Part shown: one piece after another, positions 17,122 through 25,295 of the stretch
Layout of the letters: every line of letters starts with the position of its first letter
Position numbering within the stretch: the first letter of the stretch is position 1
Assembly (NCBI RefSeq): GCF_001673405.1
Contig: NZ_LZLV01000020.1
Coordinates: forward strand, 89,993-153,992
From: Mycobacterium sp. 1245111.1
GTDB taxonomy: Bacteria > Actinomycetota > Actinomycetes > Mycobacteriales > Mycobacteriaceae
Length of the DNA: 64,000 nucleotides
Direction of reading: 5' to 3'
Program-made: the position numbers and the translations under genes
The notes under the pieces: generated by a model
What the model saw: the letters and a program-made list of their open reading frames with translations, nothing else
Told to the model about the DNA's origin: nothing
Database searches by the model: none

Positions 17122-18306
17122 TTAGTCCAAGCGCTCGATGATGGTGGCGTTGGCCATGCCGCCGCCCTCGCACATCGTCTGCAGGGCGTACCGGCCGCCG
17201 CGTTGTTCGAGAGCGTTGACCATCGTGGTCATGATGCGAGCACCGCTGGCGCCCAACGGATGTCCGATCGCGATCGCGCCGCCGTTGACGTTGGTCTTGG
17301 CTAGATCGGCGCCGGTGTCCTTCGCCCACGCCAGCACCACCGGAGCGAAGGCCTCGTTGACCTCGAACAGGTCGATGTCGGACAGTTTCAGCCCGGCACG
17401 GTGCAGCACCCTCTCGGTGGCCGGGATGACACCGGTCAGCATGTAGAGCGGATCCGAGCCCACCACCGTGGTGGTGTGAATCCGGGCGAGCGGACGCAAA
17501 CCGAGTTTCTTCGCGGCCGCTCCGCTGGTGATCAACACCGCGGCACTGCCGTCGGACAGCGGCGACGAGTTCCCCGGCGTGATCTCCCAATTGATCTGCG
17601 GGAAGCGCTCTCCCACCGCCGCGTCGTAGAACGCCGGCTTCAGTCCGGCCAGCGTCTCGACGGTGGTGCCGGGCCGGATGATCTCGTCGGTGCTCAACCC
17701 CGCGATCGGGGCCAGCTCGTTCTCGAAGAGCCCGTCTTTCGTTGCGCGCGCGGCCTTCTCGTGGCTGCCCGCGGAGAACTCATCCAGTTCGGCCCGCGAG
17801 AAACCCCAACGCGCGGCGATCAGTTCGGCACTGATGCCCTGCGGTACGAGGCCGTCGGGATAGCGGTCCTTCATGCCGTCGCCGAACGGGTTGCTGCCCG
17901 GCAGAACCGAACTGCCCATCGGCACCCGGCTCATGGATTCCACACCGGCCGCCACGACGATGTCATAGGCGCCGGCGAGCACGCCCTGGGCGGCGAAGCT
18001 GATCGCCTGTTGGCTGCTCCCGCATTGGCGGTCGATCGTCGTACCCGGAACCGACTCGGGGAAGCCCGCGCCCAGCAGTGAATTACGCGCGATGTTAACC
18101 GCCTGATCGCCGACCTGGGTCACCGCTCCCGCGATTACGTCGTCGATCTGCGCCGGGTCCACGCCGCTGCGCACCACCAGCTCCCGCAAGCTGTGCGCCA
18201 ACAGGTCCGCCGGCAGGATGCCGTGCAGAGCGCCGCTCGCCTTGCCCTTGCCGACAGGCGTGCGTACTGCGCCCACAATGACGGCGTCGCGATCCTGGTA
18301 TCCCAT
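17122..18306 (-). CDS. Thiolase (acetyl-CoA acetyltransferase, FadA type)
   Basis: 394 residues. The catalytic residues of a degradative thiolase are all present: nucleophile Cys95 in DRQCGSS, NEAF, His349 in GHPLGASGAR and Cys379 in CEGGGMANA. It cleaves 3-ketoacyl-CoA to acetyl-CoA plus a shortened acyl-CoA. It is monocistronic as far as seen, divergent from an HxlR regulator with a 27-bp dyad between them, so it is probably the regulator's target. Confidence 0.93.
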   Translation of the reverse strand: MGYQDRDAVIVGAVRTPVGKGKASGALHGILPADLLAHSLRELVVRSGVDPAQIDDVIAGAVTQVGDQAVNIARNSLLGAGFPESVPGTTIDRQCGSSQQAISFAAQGVLAGAYDIVVAAGVESMSRVPMGSSVLPGSNPFGDGMKDRYPDGLVPQGISAELIAARWGFSRAELDEFSAGSHEKAARATKDGLFENELAPIAGLSTDEIIRPGTTVETLAGLKPAFYDAAVGERFPQINWEITPGNSSPLSDGSAAVLITSGAAAKKLGLRPLARIHTTTVVGSDPLYMLTGVIPATERVLHRAGLKLSDIDLFEVNEAFAPVVLAWAKDTGADLAKTNVNGGAIAIGHPLGASGARIMTTMVNALEQRGGRYALQTMCEGGGMANATIIERLD

Positions 18307-18342
18307 GACTCCTCCTTGAGTCCACCACTAGGTTTATGTCGC

Positions 18343-18369
18343 TATACCCAGGTGTAACACCTAGGTATA
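18343..18369. promoter_or_regulatory. 27-bp operator dyad between thiolase and HxlR genes
   Basis: TATACCCAGGTGT, one central A, then ACACCTAGGTATA: 13-bp arms matching at 12 of 13 positions. It lies 37 bases upstream of the thiolase start and 30 bases upstream of the regulator start, so one bound dimer could control both. The adjacent winged-helix regulator is the obvious ligand. Confidence 0.75.
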
Positions 18370-18398
18370 CTGGGAGCAACCCAGAATGGAGGTGATGT

Positions 18399-18878
18399 AT
18401 GCCACTCCTGCAAGGCGTGCTGGCCGATCGCGACGCCTGGTCGGCGGTCGGCCACTGCGCGATCGAAAAGACCATGTCAGCGCTCGGCACCAAGTCCGCG
18501 ATGCTGATCATGCGCGAGGCCTACTACGGCACCACCCGATTCGACGACTTCGCCCATCGCGTGGGAATCACCAAGGCCGCCGCCGCGGCGCGACTGTCCG
18601 AACTGGTCGACCTCGGACTGATGACGCGCCAGCCCTACCGCGAGCCGGGACAGCGCACGCGCGACGAATACGTCCTCACGGAGGCCGGCGTCGATTTCAT
18701 GCCGGTGGTGTGGGCGATGTTCGAATGGGGCAGGCGTCACCTGCCCGGCCACAACCGGCTCCGTCTCACGCACCTCGACTGCGGGGCCGACGCGACCGTC
18801 GAAATCCGCTGCACTGAAGGCCACCCAGTGCCTCCCGACGAGCTCGGTGTGCGGTTGGCGCGGCAAGGTCGCGATTGA
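18399..18878 (+). CDS. HxlR-family winged-helix transcriptional regulator
   Basis: 159 residues from ATG 18399, with a strong GGAGGTGAT at 18388-18396. The HxlR (MarR-like) wHTH covers about residues 20-105: HCAIEKTMSALGTKSAML, TTRFDDFAHRVGITKAAAAA (recognition region) and LVDLGLMTRQPYREPGQR (wing). The remaining ~50 residues, with LTHLDCGADATVEIRCTEGH, look like a small extra domain with two cysteines. Expected to bind the dyad at 18343-18369 and repress or activate itself and the thiolase. Confidence 0.88.
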   Translation: MPLLQGVLADRDAWSAVGHCAIEKTMSALGTKSAMLIMREAYYGTTRFDDFAHRVGITKAAAAARLSELVDLGLMTRQPYREPGQRTRDEYVLTEAGVDFMPVVWAMFEWGRRHLPGHNRLRLTHLDCGADATVEIRCTEGHPVPPDELGVRLARQGRD

Positions 18879-18893
18879 GCGGACGACTGTCGG

Positions 18894-19739
18894 TCAGGTC
18901 GGCGGCATCGCTGATGGCGGACGAAATCCGGAATGCGCCAAAGCAACTGACATGCAACTGCCGATCGGGCCGCTGTGGTCGACGAGCACGGCCGAACCGG
19001 TGGCTATCCCGTCGTTGCTGTAGTGAGTTTGTGAGGCCAAGCCGATGTGGGGTCCGTCTGGCAGGCGGCTCAGCGCCAGCGTGTAGTCGACGTTGATGAA
19101 CTGGAGCGCGCGGGTTCCCCAGTTGGCGATTGAGGCCGTGACGTCGCCGGCCATCGCGGCGCGGGTGAACGCGCTCAATGGTTCGGTGTCGAGCAACGGA
19201 CGGGTCTCCTCTAACCACGTGTATTTCGGTCCGGGTGAGGCGGCCCATTCGGGATCGGGATTCTGCAGCCCGACGCCCCAGCCGTAGGTCCGGATAAACA
19301 GTGAGGGGTGGTTGCCGTTCTGCTCGACGGGTAGCGGTGGCATCTGCACGGGTGCTGACCACACGTCACCCTCGGGCTGCTGGCCGCGCCGCAAAAACAG
19401 TGCGCTGCCACGCGCCACCGCGGTGCCCTGCTGGAAGAGCACGACTTCCACGAGCCGCAACCGCCGCCGCTCGTGGTGGACGCGAGTGTGCAGCTCCACC
19501 GGTTCCAATGCCATGGGTGCGGGAAGGTCGACGGTCAGCGGACATGCCGCCGGGGGGCTCTTGGCCTGGGCGGCCGAAAGCGCGGTCGACGATCCGCAGT
19601 TGCACCCCGCGCGGCTGACCGTCGGCCCCCACCCGCCGCGCGCGATTGGGGTTGGCACGTAACGATCTTCGTCGCGCCGAAAGTACGCGGAGTGCGCCGC
19701 CGGCTCGACATCATCCGTGACGGTGTTCGGCTCGGTCAT
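18894..19739 (-). CDS. TesB-like acyl-CoA thioesterase with an internal inverted segment
   Basis: 281 residues from ATG 19739 (AGAAGGGA about 9 bases upstream). A double-hotdog acyl-CoA thioesterase relative, clearly similar to the protein at 60943-61749 (FTRAAMAGDV, GTRALQFINVDYTLALSRLP versus the same region there). Residues 43-67, encoded by 19539-19613, do not fit the family: they read RAGCNCGSSTALSAAQAKSP. The opposite strand of that piece encodes the conserved helix GHAAGGLLAWAAESAVDD then PQLHPAR, in register with LTVDLPAP downstream. A 74-bp core between inverted repeats is thus flipped without breaking the frame. As written here the first hotdog helix is lost and the enzyme is probably inactive. 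Divergent from the P450 at 19819. Confidence 0.85.
   Translation of the reverse strand: MTEPNTVTDDVEPAAHSAYFRRDEDRYVPTPIARGGWGPTVSRAGCNCGSSTALSAAQAKSPPAACPLTVDLPAPMALEPVELHTRVHHERRRLRLVEVVLFQQGTAVARGSALFLRRGQQPEGDVWSAPVQMPPLPVEQNGNHPSLFIRTYGWGVGLQNPDPEWAASPGPKYTWLEETRPLLDTEPLSAFTRAAMAGDVTASIANWGTRALQFINVDYTLALSRLPDGPHIGLASQTHYSNDGIATGSAVLVDHSGPIGSCMSVALAHSGFRPPSAMPPT
19526..19627. repeat. Inverted-repeat-bounded flipped segment inside a gene
   Basis: Arms GGTCGACGGTCAGC (19526-19539) and GCTGACCGTCGGCC (19614-19627) are inverted copies matching at 13 of 14 positions (11 perfect). The core is 19540-19613, 74 bp. Flipping the core restores the conserved thioesterase protein. Origin could be a recombinase-independent template switch, a site-specific inversion, or an assembly error; no invertase gene is in the window. 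Confidence 0.85.
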
Positions 19740-19772
19740 TCTGATGCGTCCCTTCTGGAAGCCCACATCCTA

Positions 19773-19791
19773 TACTGTAATCTTTACAGTA
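19773..19791. promoter_or_regulatory. Perfect TACTGTAA-N3-TTACAGTA operator
   Basis: The 19-base dyad TACTGTAATCTTTACAGTA has perfect 8-bp arms. It lies 28 bases before the P450 start (19819) and 34 bases before the divergent thioesterase start (19739). It is the most symmetrical copy of the TACTGTA box found in this window, consistent with a TetR-type dimer site. Confidence 0.7.
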
Positions 19792-19818
19792 CGAGCGTCT
19801 AGCGAAGACGGAGAAGCT

Positions 19819-21051
19819 GTGGAAAGTCCAGTTCAAGATGTGGCCGTCAGCGACGACAAGCCTGTCGACTTCATCCGTAACCCGTACCCCTACTTCGCCC
19901 AGAAACGAACCGATGCGCCAGTGGTCCGCGGGACGGTCATCGACTACTCGAAGACGCCGGAGTCGCTACGTCCGAAAAACCCGTTCGCGGCTGTGTCGTT
20001 CGAGGCGGTGAACGCCGCGTTCCGCGACGCCCAGGTATTCAGCTCGACCTACTACGACAACACGATCGGGTTGTTCATCGGTCCCTCCATCTTGGCGATG
20101 GCCGGCAAAACGCATCGCGAACACCGCAATTTGGTGTCCGCGGCGTTCAAGTCGAAGGCGCTTGCGCGTTGGGAACCCGAGATCGTGCGGCCGATCTGCG
20201 ATGGGCTCATCGACGAATTCGTCGACGCCGGAACCGCAGATCTCGTCCGCGATTTCACCTTCGAGTTTCCGACCCGCGTGATCGCCAAGCTCTTGGGTCT
20301 GCCCGCAGAAGATCTGCCCGCATTCCGCAAGCGCGCGGTGCAGTTGATCAACTACACGGTCAAATACGAGCGCGCCTTCGAAGCCTCCGCCGCGCTGAAG
20401 GACTACTTCCTGGAACAGATCGAGCAACGCCGGACCAAACCGACCGAAGACATCATCGGGGATCTGGTGACCGCCGAGATCGACGGCGAAAAGCTCAGCG
20501 ACGAAGCGATCTACTCGTTCCTGCGGTTGCTGCTGCCCGCCGGCCTGGAGACCACCTACCGGTCGTCGGGCAACCTACTGTTCTTGTTGCTCACCCATCC
20601 CGAGCAGTTCGCCGCGGTGCAGGCCGACCGCACGCTGATCGCGCCGGCGATCGAAGAAGGGTTGCGCTTCGAGACACCGCTGACCACGGTCCAACGGTTC
20701 ACCACCGAAGACACTGTGCTGCAGGGTGTTACGATCCCGAAGGGGTCTGCTGTCGACCTGTGCATCGGCTCGGCGAATCGCGACCAGCGCCGCTGGGAAC
20801 GCTCGGAGGAATTCGACATTTTCCGCGCGCAGACGCCGCACATCTCCTTCGCCGCCGGTGAACACACCTGCCTGGGGCTGCACCTCGCACGCATGGAAAC
20901 CCGAGTTGCGTTGGAGTGCCTGCTGAACCGCCTGACCGACATTGAGCTCATCACCGACAACGACCCGCACATCTACGGCCAGCCGTTCCGCTCGCCGACC
21001 GCACTCCCGGTGACCTTCGCACCGCTGAGCCCGACAGGAGCTACCGCATGA
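19819..21051 (+). CDS. Cytochrome P450
   Basis: 410 residues from GTG 19819 (GGAGAA just upstream); the frame runs further upstream but through the operator. Motifs: I-helix PAGLETTYRS, K-helix EEGLR, heme loop FAAGEHTCLG with Cys351. It is distinct from the tandem pair at 7990-10649. The stop overlaps the next start (ATGA), so it is co-translated with a thiolase-like protein, a pairing typical of sterol-like side-chain or terpenoid degradation. Redox partners are not present. Confidence 0.93.
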   Translation: MESPVQDVAVSDDKPVDFIRNPYPYFAQKRTDAPVVRGTVIDYSKTPESLRPKNPFAAVSFEAVNAAFRDAQVFSSTYYDNTIGLFIGPSILAMAGKTHREHRNLVSAAFKSKALARWEPEIVRPICDGLIDEFVDAGTADLVRDFTFEFPTRVIAKLLGLPAEDLPAFRKRAVQLINYTVKYERAFEASAALKDYFLEQIEQRRTKPTEDIIGDLVTAEIDGEKLSDEAIYSFLRLLLPAGLETTYRSSGNLLFLLLTHPEQFAAVQADRTLIAPAIEEGLRFETPLTTVQRFTTEDTVLQGVTIPKGSAVDLCIGSANRDQRRWERSEEFDIFRAQTPHISFAAGEHTCLGLHLARMETRVALECLLNRLTDIELITDNDPHIYGQPFRSPTALPVTFAPLSPTGATA

Positions 21052-22193
21052 ATGACGTAGCCATCATCGGCGTCGGGCTACATCCATTCGGTCGCTTCGA
21101 AGGCAAGTCCGCGATGCAGATGGGAGTCGACGCGATCTTTGCCGCGATCACCGACGCTGGTGTCGCGTGGCAGGACATCGAGTTCGCCACCGGCGGCAGC
21201 TGGACAGTGGCTAACCCCGACGCGATCGTCGCTATGGTCGGACTGACCGGCATTCCGTTCACCAACGTGTTCAACGCGTGCGCGACGGCGGCCAGTGCGC
21301 TAAAGGCGTGCGCCGACGGGATCCGGTTGGGCGACTACGACATCGGCATCGCCGTCGGCATGGACAAGCATCCGCGCGGAGCGTTCACCGAAGACCCGGC
21401 GCTCGTGGGTATGCCGAGCTGGTATGCCGAGAACGGCCAGTATCTCACCACGCAGTTCTTCGGTATGAAAGCGAACCGCTATCTGCACGAGCACCACATC
21501 TCCCAGGAGACACTCGCCAAAGTCGCGGCAAAGAACTTCCGCAACGGTGTGTTGAATCCCAACGCATTCCGGCGTAAACCGATTTCCGAAGAGGCCATCC
21601 TGGCGTCTCCGACACTGAACTACCCGCTGACACAGTACATGTTCTGCGCACCCGACGAGGGTGCCGCGGCCGCGGTGATGTGCCGGGCGGACATTGCGCA
21701 CCGTTACACCTCCAAGCCGGTATACCTGCGGGCGGTGGAGATCCGGACTCGCCGTTACGGCGCCTACGAGGTCAACACCACCTTCGCTCCGGTCGAGGAG
21801 GACGTGTCTCCGACTGTTTACGCCGCCACGGCAGCCTTCGAAAAGGCCGGCGTGGCACCGGAAGACGTCGACGTCATCCAACTGCAGGACACCGATGCGG
21901 GTGCCGAAATCATCCACATGGCCGAGTGCGGGTTCTGCGCGCACGGCGATCAGCAAAAGCTGCTGGCCGAGGGCGCCACCGAGATCGGCGGGACGATGCC
22001 GATCAACACCGACGGTGGACTGATCGCCAACGGTGAGCCAATCGGCGCCTCGGGGCTGCGCCAGGTTCACGAAATCGTTCGCCAGCTCCGCGGCGAGGCG
22101 GGCGACCGACAGATCCCAGGCAATCCGAAGGTCGGGTTTGCTCAGCTATACGGCGCGCCCGGGACAGCGGCCGCAACCGTCCTGACGGCCTGA
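21048..22193 (+). CDS. Thiolase-fold lipid-transfer/SCP2-type protein
   Basis: 381 residues of the thiolase superfamily, SCPx/Ltp type. The nucleophile region reads FNACATAASALKAC, the C-terminal region NTDGGLIANGEPIGASGL, where ordinary thiolases have GHP. Such proteins act as 3-ketoacyl-CoA thiolases or, in the Ltp2 type, as retro-aldolases that need a DUF35 partner; none is adjacent here. Coupled to the P450 by ATGA. It converges on the acyl-CoA dehydrogenase gene with a 7-base gap. Confidence 0.85.
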   Translation: MNDVAIIGVGLHPFGRFEGKSAMQMGVDAIFAAITDAGVAWQDIEFATGGSWTVANPDAIVAMVGLTGIPFTNVFNACATAASALKACADGIRLGDYDIGIAVGMDKHPRGAFTEDPALVGMPSWYAENGQYLTTQFFGMKANRYLHEHHISQETLAKVAAKNFRNGVLNPNAFRRKPISEEAILASPTLNYPLTQYMFCAPDEGAAAAVMCRADIAHRYTSKPVYLRAVEIRTRRYGAYEVNTTFAPVEEDVSPTVYAATAAFEKAGVAPEDVDVIQLQDTDAGAEIIHMAECGFCAHGDQQKLLAEGATEIGGTMPINTDGGLIANGEPIGASGLRQVHEIVRQLRGEAGDRQIPGNPKVGFAQLYGAPGTAAATVLTA

Positions 22194-22200
22194 ACCGGCG

Positions 22201-23391
22201 TTACGAAACCCTCTTCGGCGCTGAGTAGTTCGGCTTGCCCAAGCCCAGCACGTATTGCGCGATCATGTTGCGGAACACCTCCAGGGTGCCGCCGTAGATT
22301 CCGACGAGCGGTGCGAAGCGGTACGCGTATTCCGATGCGCCATCGTCGGCCGCGCCATCGGTGCCCATTGGCAGCGCCGACGCGGTGCCGAGCAGATCCA
22401 TCAGCTCCGGTGACACGTCGCGCATCGTCTGCGCGATCGCCACCCGGCCGAAGATGCTCGGCGCGCTGAGCGCCGCCTCGATTCTCGCTGCGCTGCGACC
22501 CAACCGATATGCCACCGAGCCGTCGTCAACCAGCCTGTGCCCGTTGGGATCCCGTTCCGCCGTCTTGGCTGCCGCCTTGTCCAGCGCGTCGGCCATGAAG
22601 CCGGCCTGATGCATCATGATCGAGACGTCCTGAAGGCCGTCGGGCGCGGCCGCGACCGCGCCGTGCTCGGTGTTGAGTGGCTCACGCAGCACGGTCCAGC
22701 CCGCGTTGACCTCGCCCAGTCGGTACTTGTCGTCGACGCGGACGTCGCTGTAGTAGACGAGGTTGGTGCGGTCGCCGTCGACGGTGCGGATGCCCTGGAT
22801 GTCGATGCCCGGGGAATCCAGCGGCACCAGGAACATGGTCAGGCTCTTGTGCTTTGGCGCCTCGGGGTCGGTGTTGGTGATCAGAAACACGTACTGGCAT
22901 TTGTGTGCGCCAGTGGTGAACATCTTCGAGCCATTGATAACCCAGCCGTCGCCGTCGCGCACGGCGCGGGTCTTGCAGGTCGCGATGTCGGAACCGCCCT
23001 CGGGTTCGGTGTAACCCAAGCACAGCCGCACCTCGCCGCTGAAGACCCGCGGCATGACTTCGGCCTGCAGCTCCGGTGAGCCGAATTTCGCCACCGAACG
23101 CGCCACCATGGCGGTGGTCCCCCAAGTCACCCAGGGAACGTGCACCCGGCGCTTTTCCAGTTCCCAGATGCGACGGCGAACCCGGGTGAAGCCGCCCTCG
23201 GACGCGCCTTTCCACTCGCCTTCCAGGTAACCGGCGGCACCGAGGGCCAAATGCACGCCCTCGTCGAAGTTGTCACCGGTTTCCCGGTCACGCCGCCGAA
23301 CCTCGTCGGTGACGTGAGTGGTCAGAAAGTCGCGGGCCTCCTCGAGGAAGGCTTGATCGCCATCGGCGAGGGTGACTCGTGAGAAATCCAC
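22201..23391 (-). CDS. Acyl-CoA dehydrogenase, probable alpha subunit of a heteromer
   Basis: 396 residues with FAD-binding features LGYTEPEGGSDIA and VINGSKMFTTGAH. The usual catalytic glutamate in the YEGT motif is replaced: the C-terminus reads IYGGTLEVFRN. An alternative base is available in LNTEHGA, at the position used by isovaleryl-CoA-type and mycobacterial alpha2beta2 enzymes. The adjacent gene encodes a shorter acyl-CoA dehydrogenase with no catalytic base, so the two probably form an alpha2beta2 heterotetramer of the kind known in sterol side-chain oxidation. Last gene of its operon. Confidence 0.88.
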   Translation of the reverse strand: MDFSRVTLADGDQAFLEEARDFLTTHVTDEVRRRDRETGDNFDEGVHLALGAAGYLEGEWKGASEGGFTRVRRRIWELEKRRVHVPWVTWGTTAMVARSVAKFGSPELQAEVMPRVFSGEVRLCLGYTEPEGGSDIATCKTRAVRDGDGWVINGSKMFTTGAHKCQYVFLITNTDPEAPKHKSLTMFLVPLDSPGIDIQGIRTVDGDRTNLVYYSDVRVDDKYRLGEVNAGWTVLREPLNTEHGAVAAAPDGLQDVSIMMHQAGFMADALDKAAAKTAERDPNGHRLVDDGSVAYRLGRSAARIEAALSAPSIFGRVAIAQTMRDVSPELMDLLGTASALPMGTDGAADDGASEYAYRFAPLVGIYGGTLEVFRNMIAQYVLGLGKPNYSAPKRVS

Positions 23392-23406
23392 TTATATGTC
23401 CTTTCC

Positions 23407-24453
23407 TCAACGGCTTTCACGAGCGGCAACGAGCTCACCGACATATTTGGCGCTTGCGCCGGGGTCGCCGCCGGCCAGGGCCCACCCGCGGGCACGCACC
23501 AGATACGCCGTCGCGGCGGCCTCCGCGGAAACACCGAGACCGCCCTGCACGTGCACGGCCATCGTCGCGGCTTTCGACGCTTCTTCGGCCATGAACACAA
23601 ACGCCGACGGCGCCAGCTCGGGACGCTCGTCGGGCTCGTTATCCAGGAACCACGCCGCACGGCGCGCCAGATTGCGGCCGCCTTGCACGGCGATCGCAAT
23701 GTTGGCCAGCGGATGCGAGATGCCCTGCAGCGTCGAAATCGGCACACCGAGCGTGTAGCGGGTCTTGGCGAACTCCGCAGCGATCGTCATCGTCTCTTCG
23801 ACCAGCCCGGTCAGCGCCGCGGCCATCAACACCCGCCACTCATCCAGTGCGCGTTGGTATTCCGCCAGCGCCTCGGGCCCGCTGCCGAGAACCACGCTGG
23901 CGTCGGCGGCATCCGGATCGACCCATGCCATCGGGAGCCGACCGATGTTGTCCACCTTTGTCGGCCGGGTGTCGAATTGAAGTCGGACAACGGCCCCATC
24001 TCCACTACCGTCCCGCACGATGATCTGGTCGGCGATCGACGCGGCGGGAATCAGCCGGATCCCGGTGACACTGTCATGTTGGGGGTCCAATGAGGCGATC
24101 TGCTTGCCGCTGACAATGTCGGGTTCGGCCGCCCCCAGCCGGGTGAGCAACCGTGCGGCGCAGACGTGGTCGATCCACGGCACGGGTGCCAGTGAGCGGC
24201 CGATCTCCTCGGCGACCAACGTCAGGTCGACGAGCGTTGCACCGTCTCCGCCGACGTCGGCGGGCAACGCCATCGTAGTGGCGCCCATCCCGCACAACCG
24301 TTCCCAGAGGCTCTTGTCGAAGCCGGATTCCTCTGCGGCGCGGACGGTTTCGATCGGGCAGTGCGTCTTGAAGAAGTCTTTGTAGGCGGCCTGTAGCGCT
24401 TGGTGGTCCTCGCTGAGACTGTAGTCAAGTCTGCGGAGTTCGTAACGGTCCAT
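23407..24453 (-). CDS. Acyl-CoA dehydrogenase, probable beta subunit
   Basis: 348 residues, shorter than a standalone acyl-CoA dehydrogenase. The fold is recognisable (ATTMALPADVGGDGATLVDL, LVAEEIGRSLAPVPWIDH, TRYTLGVPISTLQGISHPLA, HVQGGLGVSAEAAATAYL). The C-terminal YEGT catalytic motif is absent and the middle FAD-binding region is degenerate, as in the non-catalytic subunits of mycobacterial FadE heterotetramers. It ends 15 bases before the alpha-subunit gene and starts 2 bases after the amidohydrolase gene. Confidence 0.85.
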   Translation of the reverse strand: MDRYELRRLDYSLSEDHQALQAAYKDFFKTHCPIETVRAAEESGFDKSLWERLCGMGATTMALPADVGGDGATLVDLTLVAEEIGRSLAPVPWIDHVCAARLLTRLGAAEPDIVSGKQIASLDPQHDSVTGIRLIPAASIADQIIVRDGSGDGAVVRLQFDTRPTKVDNIGRLPMAWVDPDAADASVVLGSGPEALAEYQRALDEWRVLMAAALTGLVEETMTIAAEFAKTRYTLGVPISTLQGISHPLANIAIAVQGGRNLARRAAWFLDNEPDERPELAPSAFVFMAEEASKAATMAVHVQGGLGVSAEAAATAYLVRARGWALAGGDPGASAKYVGELVAARESR

Positions 24454-24455
24454 AG

Positions 24456-25295
24456 TCAGTGCTCCTCGTCGCCCTCGAAAAAGAAGGTGTGCGCATTGGT
24501 GTAGAGGTACTTCTCCAGAACGTCGGCGGGTAGGTCCAGTGCCTGGGCTTCAGGGATCACGCGGCGCATCTTCAGCACTGGCCAGTCCGAGGCATAGATC
24601 ACCTTGTCTGGTCCGCGGGTCCGCATGTAGTGCAGCAGGCTGTCGGGTAGCCGTTTTGGTGACCAGGCCGAGGTCATCAGGCGCAGGTTCGAATACTTGA
24701 TGAGCAGCCGGATCGCGATGTCCCACCAAGGATCTGCGCCGTGGATCATGCACAACTTCAATTCGGGGAAGCGCACGCACACCCGGTCGAGGTGGATCGG
24801 GTTTTGCACCTCACCGGGAATCGGCGGACCGGGAAGTCCGGTGTTGATGCACAGCGGCAGCCCGATCTCGGCGCACTTGGTGTACAGCGGGTAGTAGACG
24901 GCGTCGCTCGGCGGGTACATGCCATCGCCCCAGAAGCTCGGGCCGACAACGGCATACGCGACCGGAAGGTCGTCGACCACCGCGCTGAGTTCGCGTAGCG
25001 ACGGCATCGGCCGAAGCAGGTTGACACCGCCCATGGCGAGCGCGAATCGATCGGGCTTGGCTTCGACGAATTTTCGCGCCGTGACCGACGGCTTCGCCAG
25101 GTTGTCCATCAGGATCGCCTTGCGCACACCCTGCTCATCCATCTCATCGATGAGCGCGGACATGTCGACCGGGGCGAACATCGAGTCGGGGCCTTTGAAG
25201 TAGTCGTCGCGAACCTTGAGCATCCACGTCGGTTGCTGTTCGGTCTCACCGAAATGCACGTTGACCAGGCAGTCGATGACTTGGTTTGTGCTCAT
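24456..25295 (-). CDS. Amidohydrolase-2 family metal-dependent hydrolase
   Basis: 279 residues of the amidohydrolase-related (ACMSD-like) TIM barrel. The N-terminus reads IDCLVNVHFGE, not the usual D-x-H-x-H. Further signatures are CINTGLPGPP, LKLCMIHGADPWW and VIYASDWPVLKMRRV. Members hydrolyse C-N or C-C bonds or decarboxylate. The start ATG 25295 overlaps the ligase stop as ATGA. A second family member (26940-28142) lies in the same operon, an arrangement repeated in actinobacterial acyl-CoA catabolic clusters; the chemistry is unknown. Confidence 0.82.
   Translation of the reverse strand: MSTNQVIDCLVNVHFGETEQQPTWMLKVRDDYFKGPDSMFAPVDMSALIDEMDEQGVRKAILMDNLAKPSVTARKFVEAKPDRFALAMGGVNLLRPMPSLRELSAVVDDLPVAYAVVGPSFWGDGMYPPSDAVYYPLYTKCAEIGLPLCINTGLPGPPIPGEVQNPIHLDRVCVRFPELKLCMIHGADPWWDIAIRLLIKYSNLRLMTSAWSPKRLPDSLLHYMRTRGPDKVIYASDWPVLKMRRVIPEAQALDLPADVLEKYLYTNAHTFFFEGDEEH

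Noticed and set aside
18386..18817. Frame starting at ATG 18386, just ahead of the HxlR gene
   Set aside because: It is in another frame, lacks winged-helix motifs and has its start inside the ribosome-binding region of the real gene.
19312..19662. Plus-strand frame of 116 codons containing GGLLAWAAESAVDD
   Set aside because: Not a gene: it crosses the flipped piece of the minus-strand thioesterase, and only that part is meaningful. It served as evidence of the inversion.
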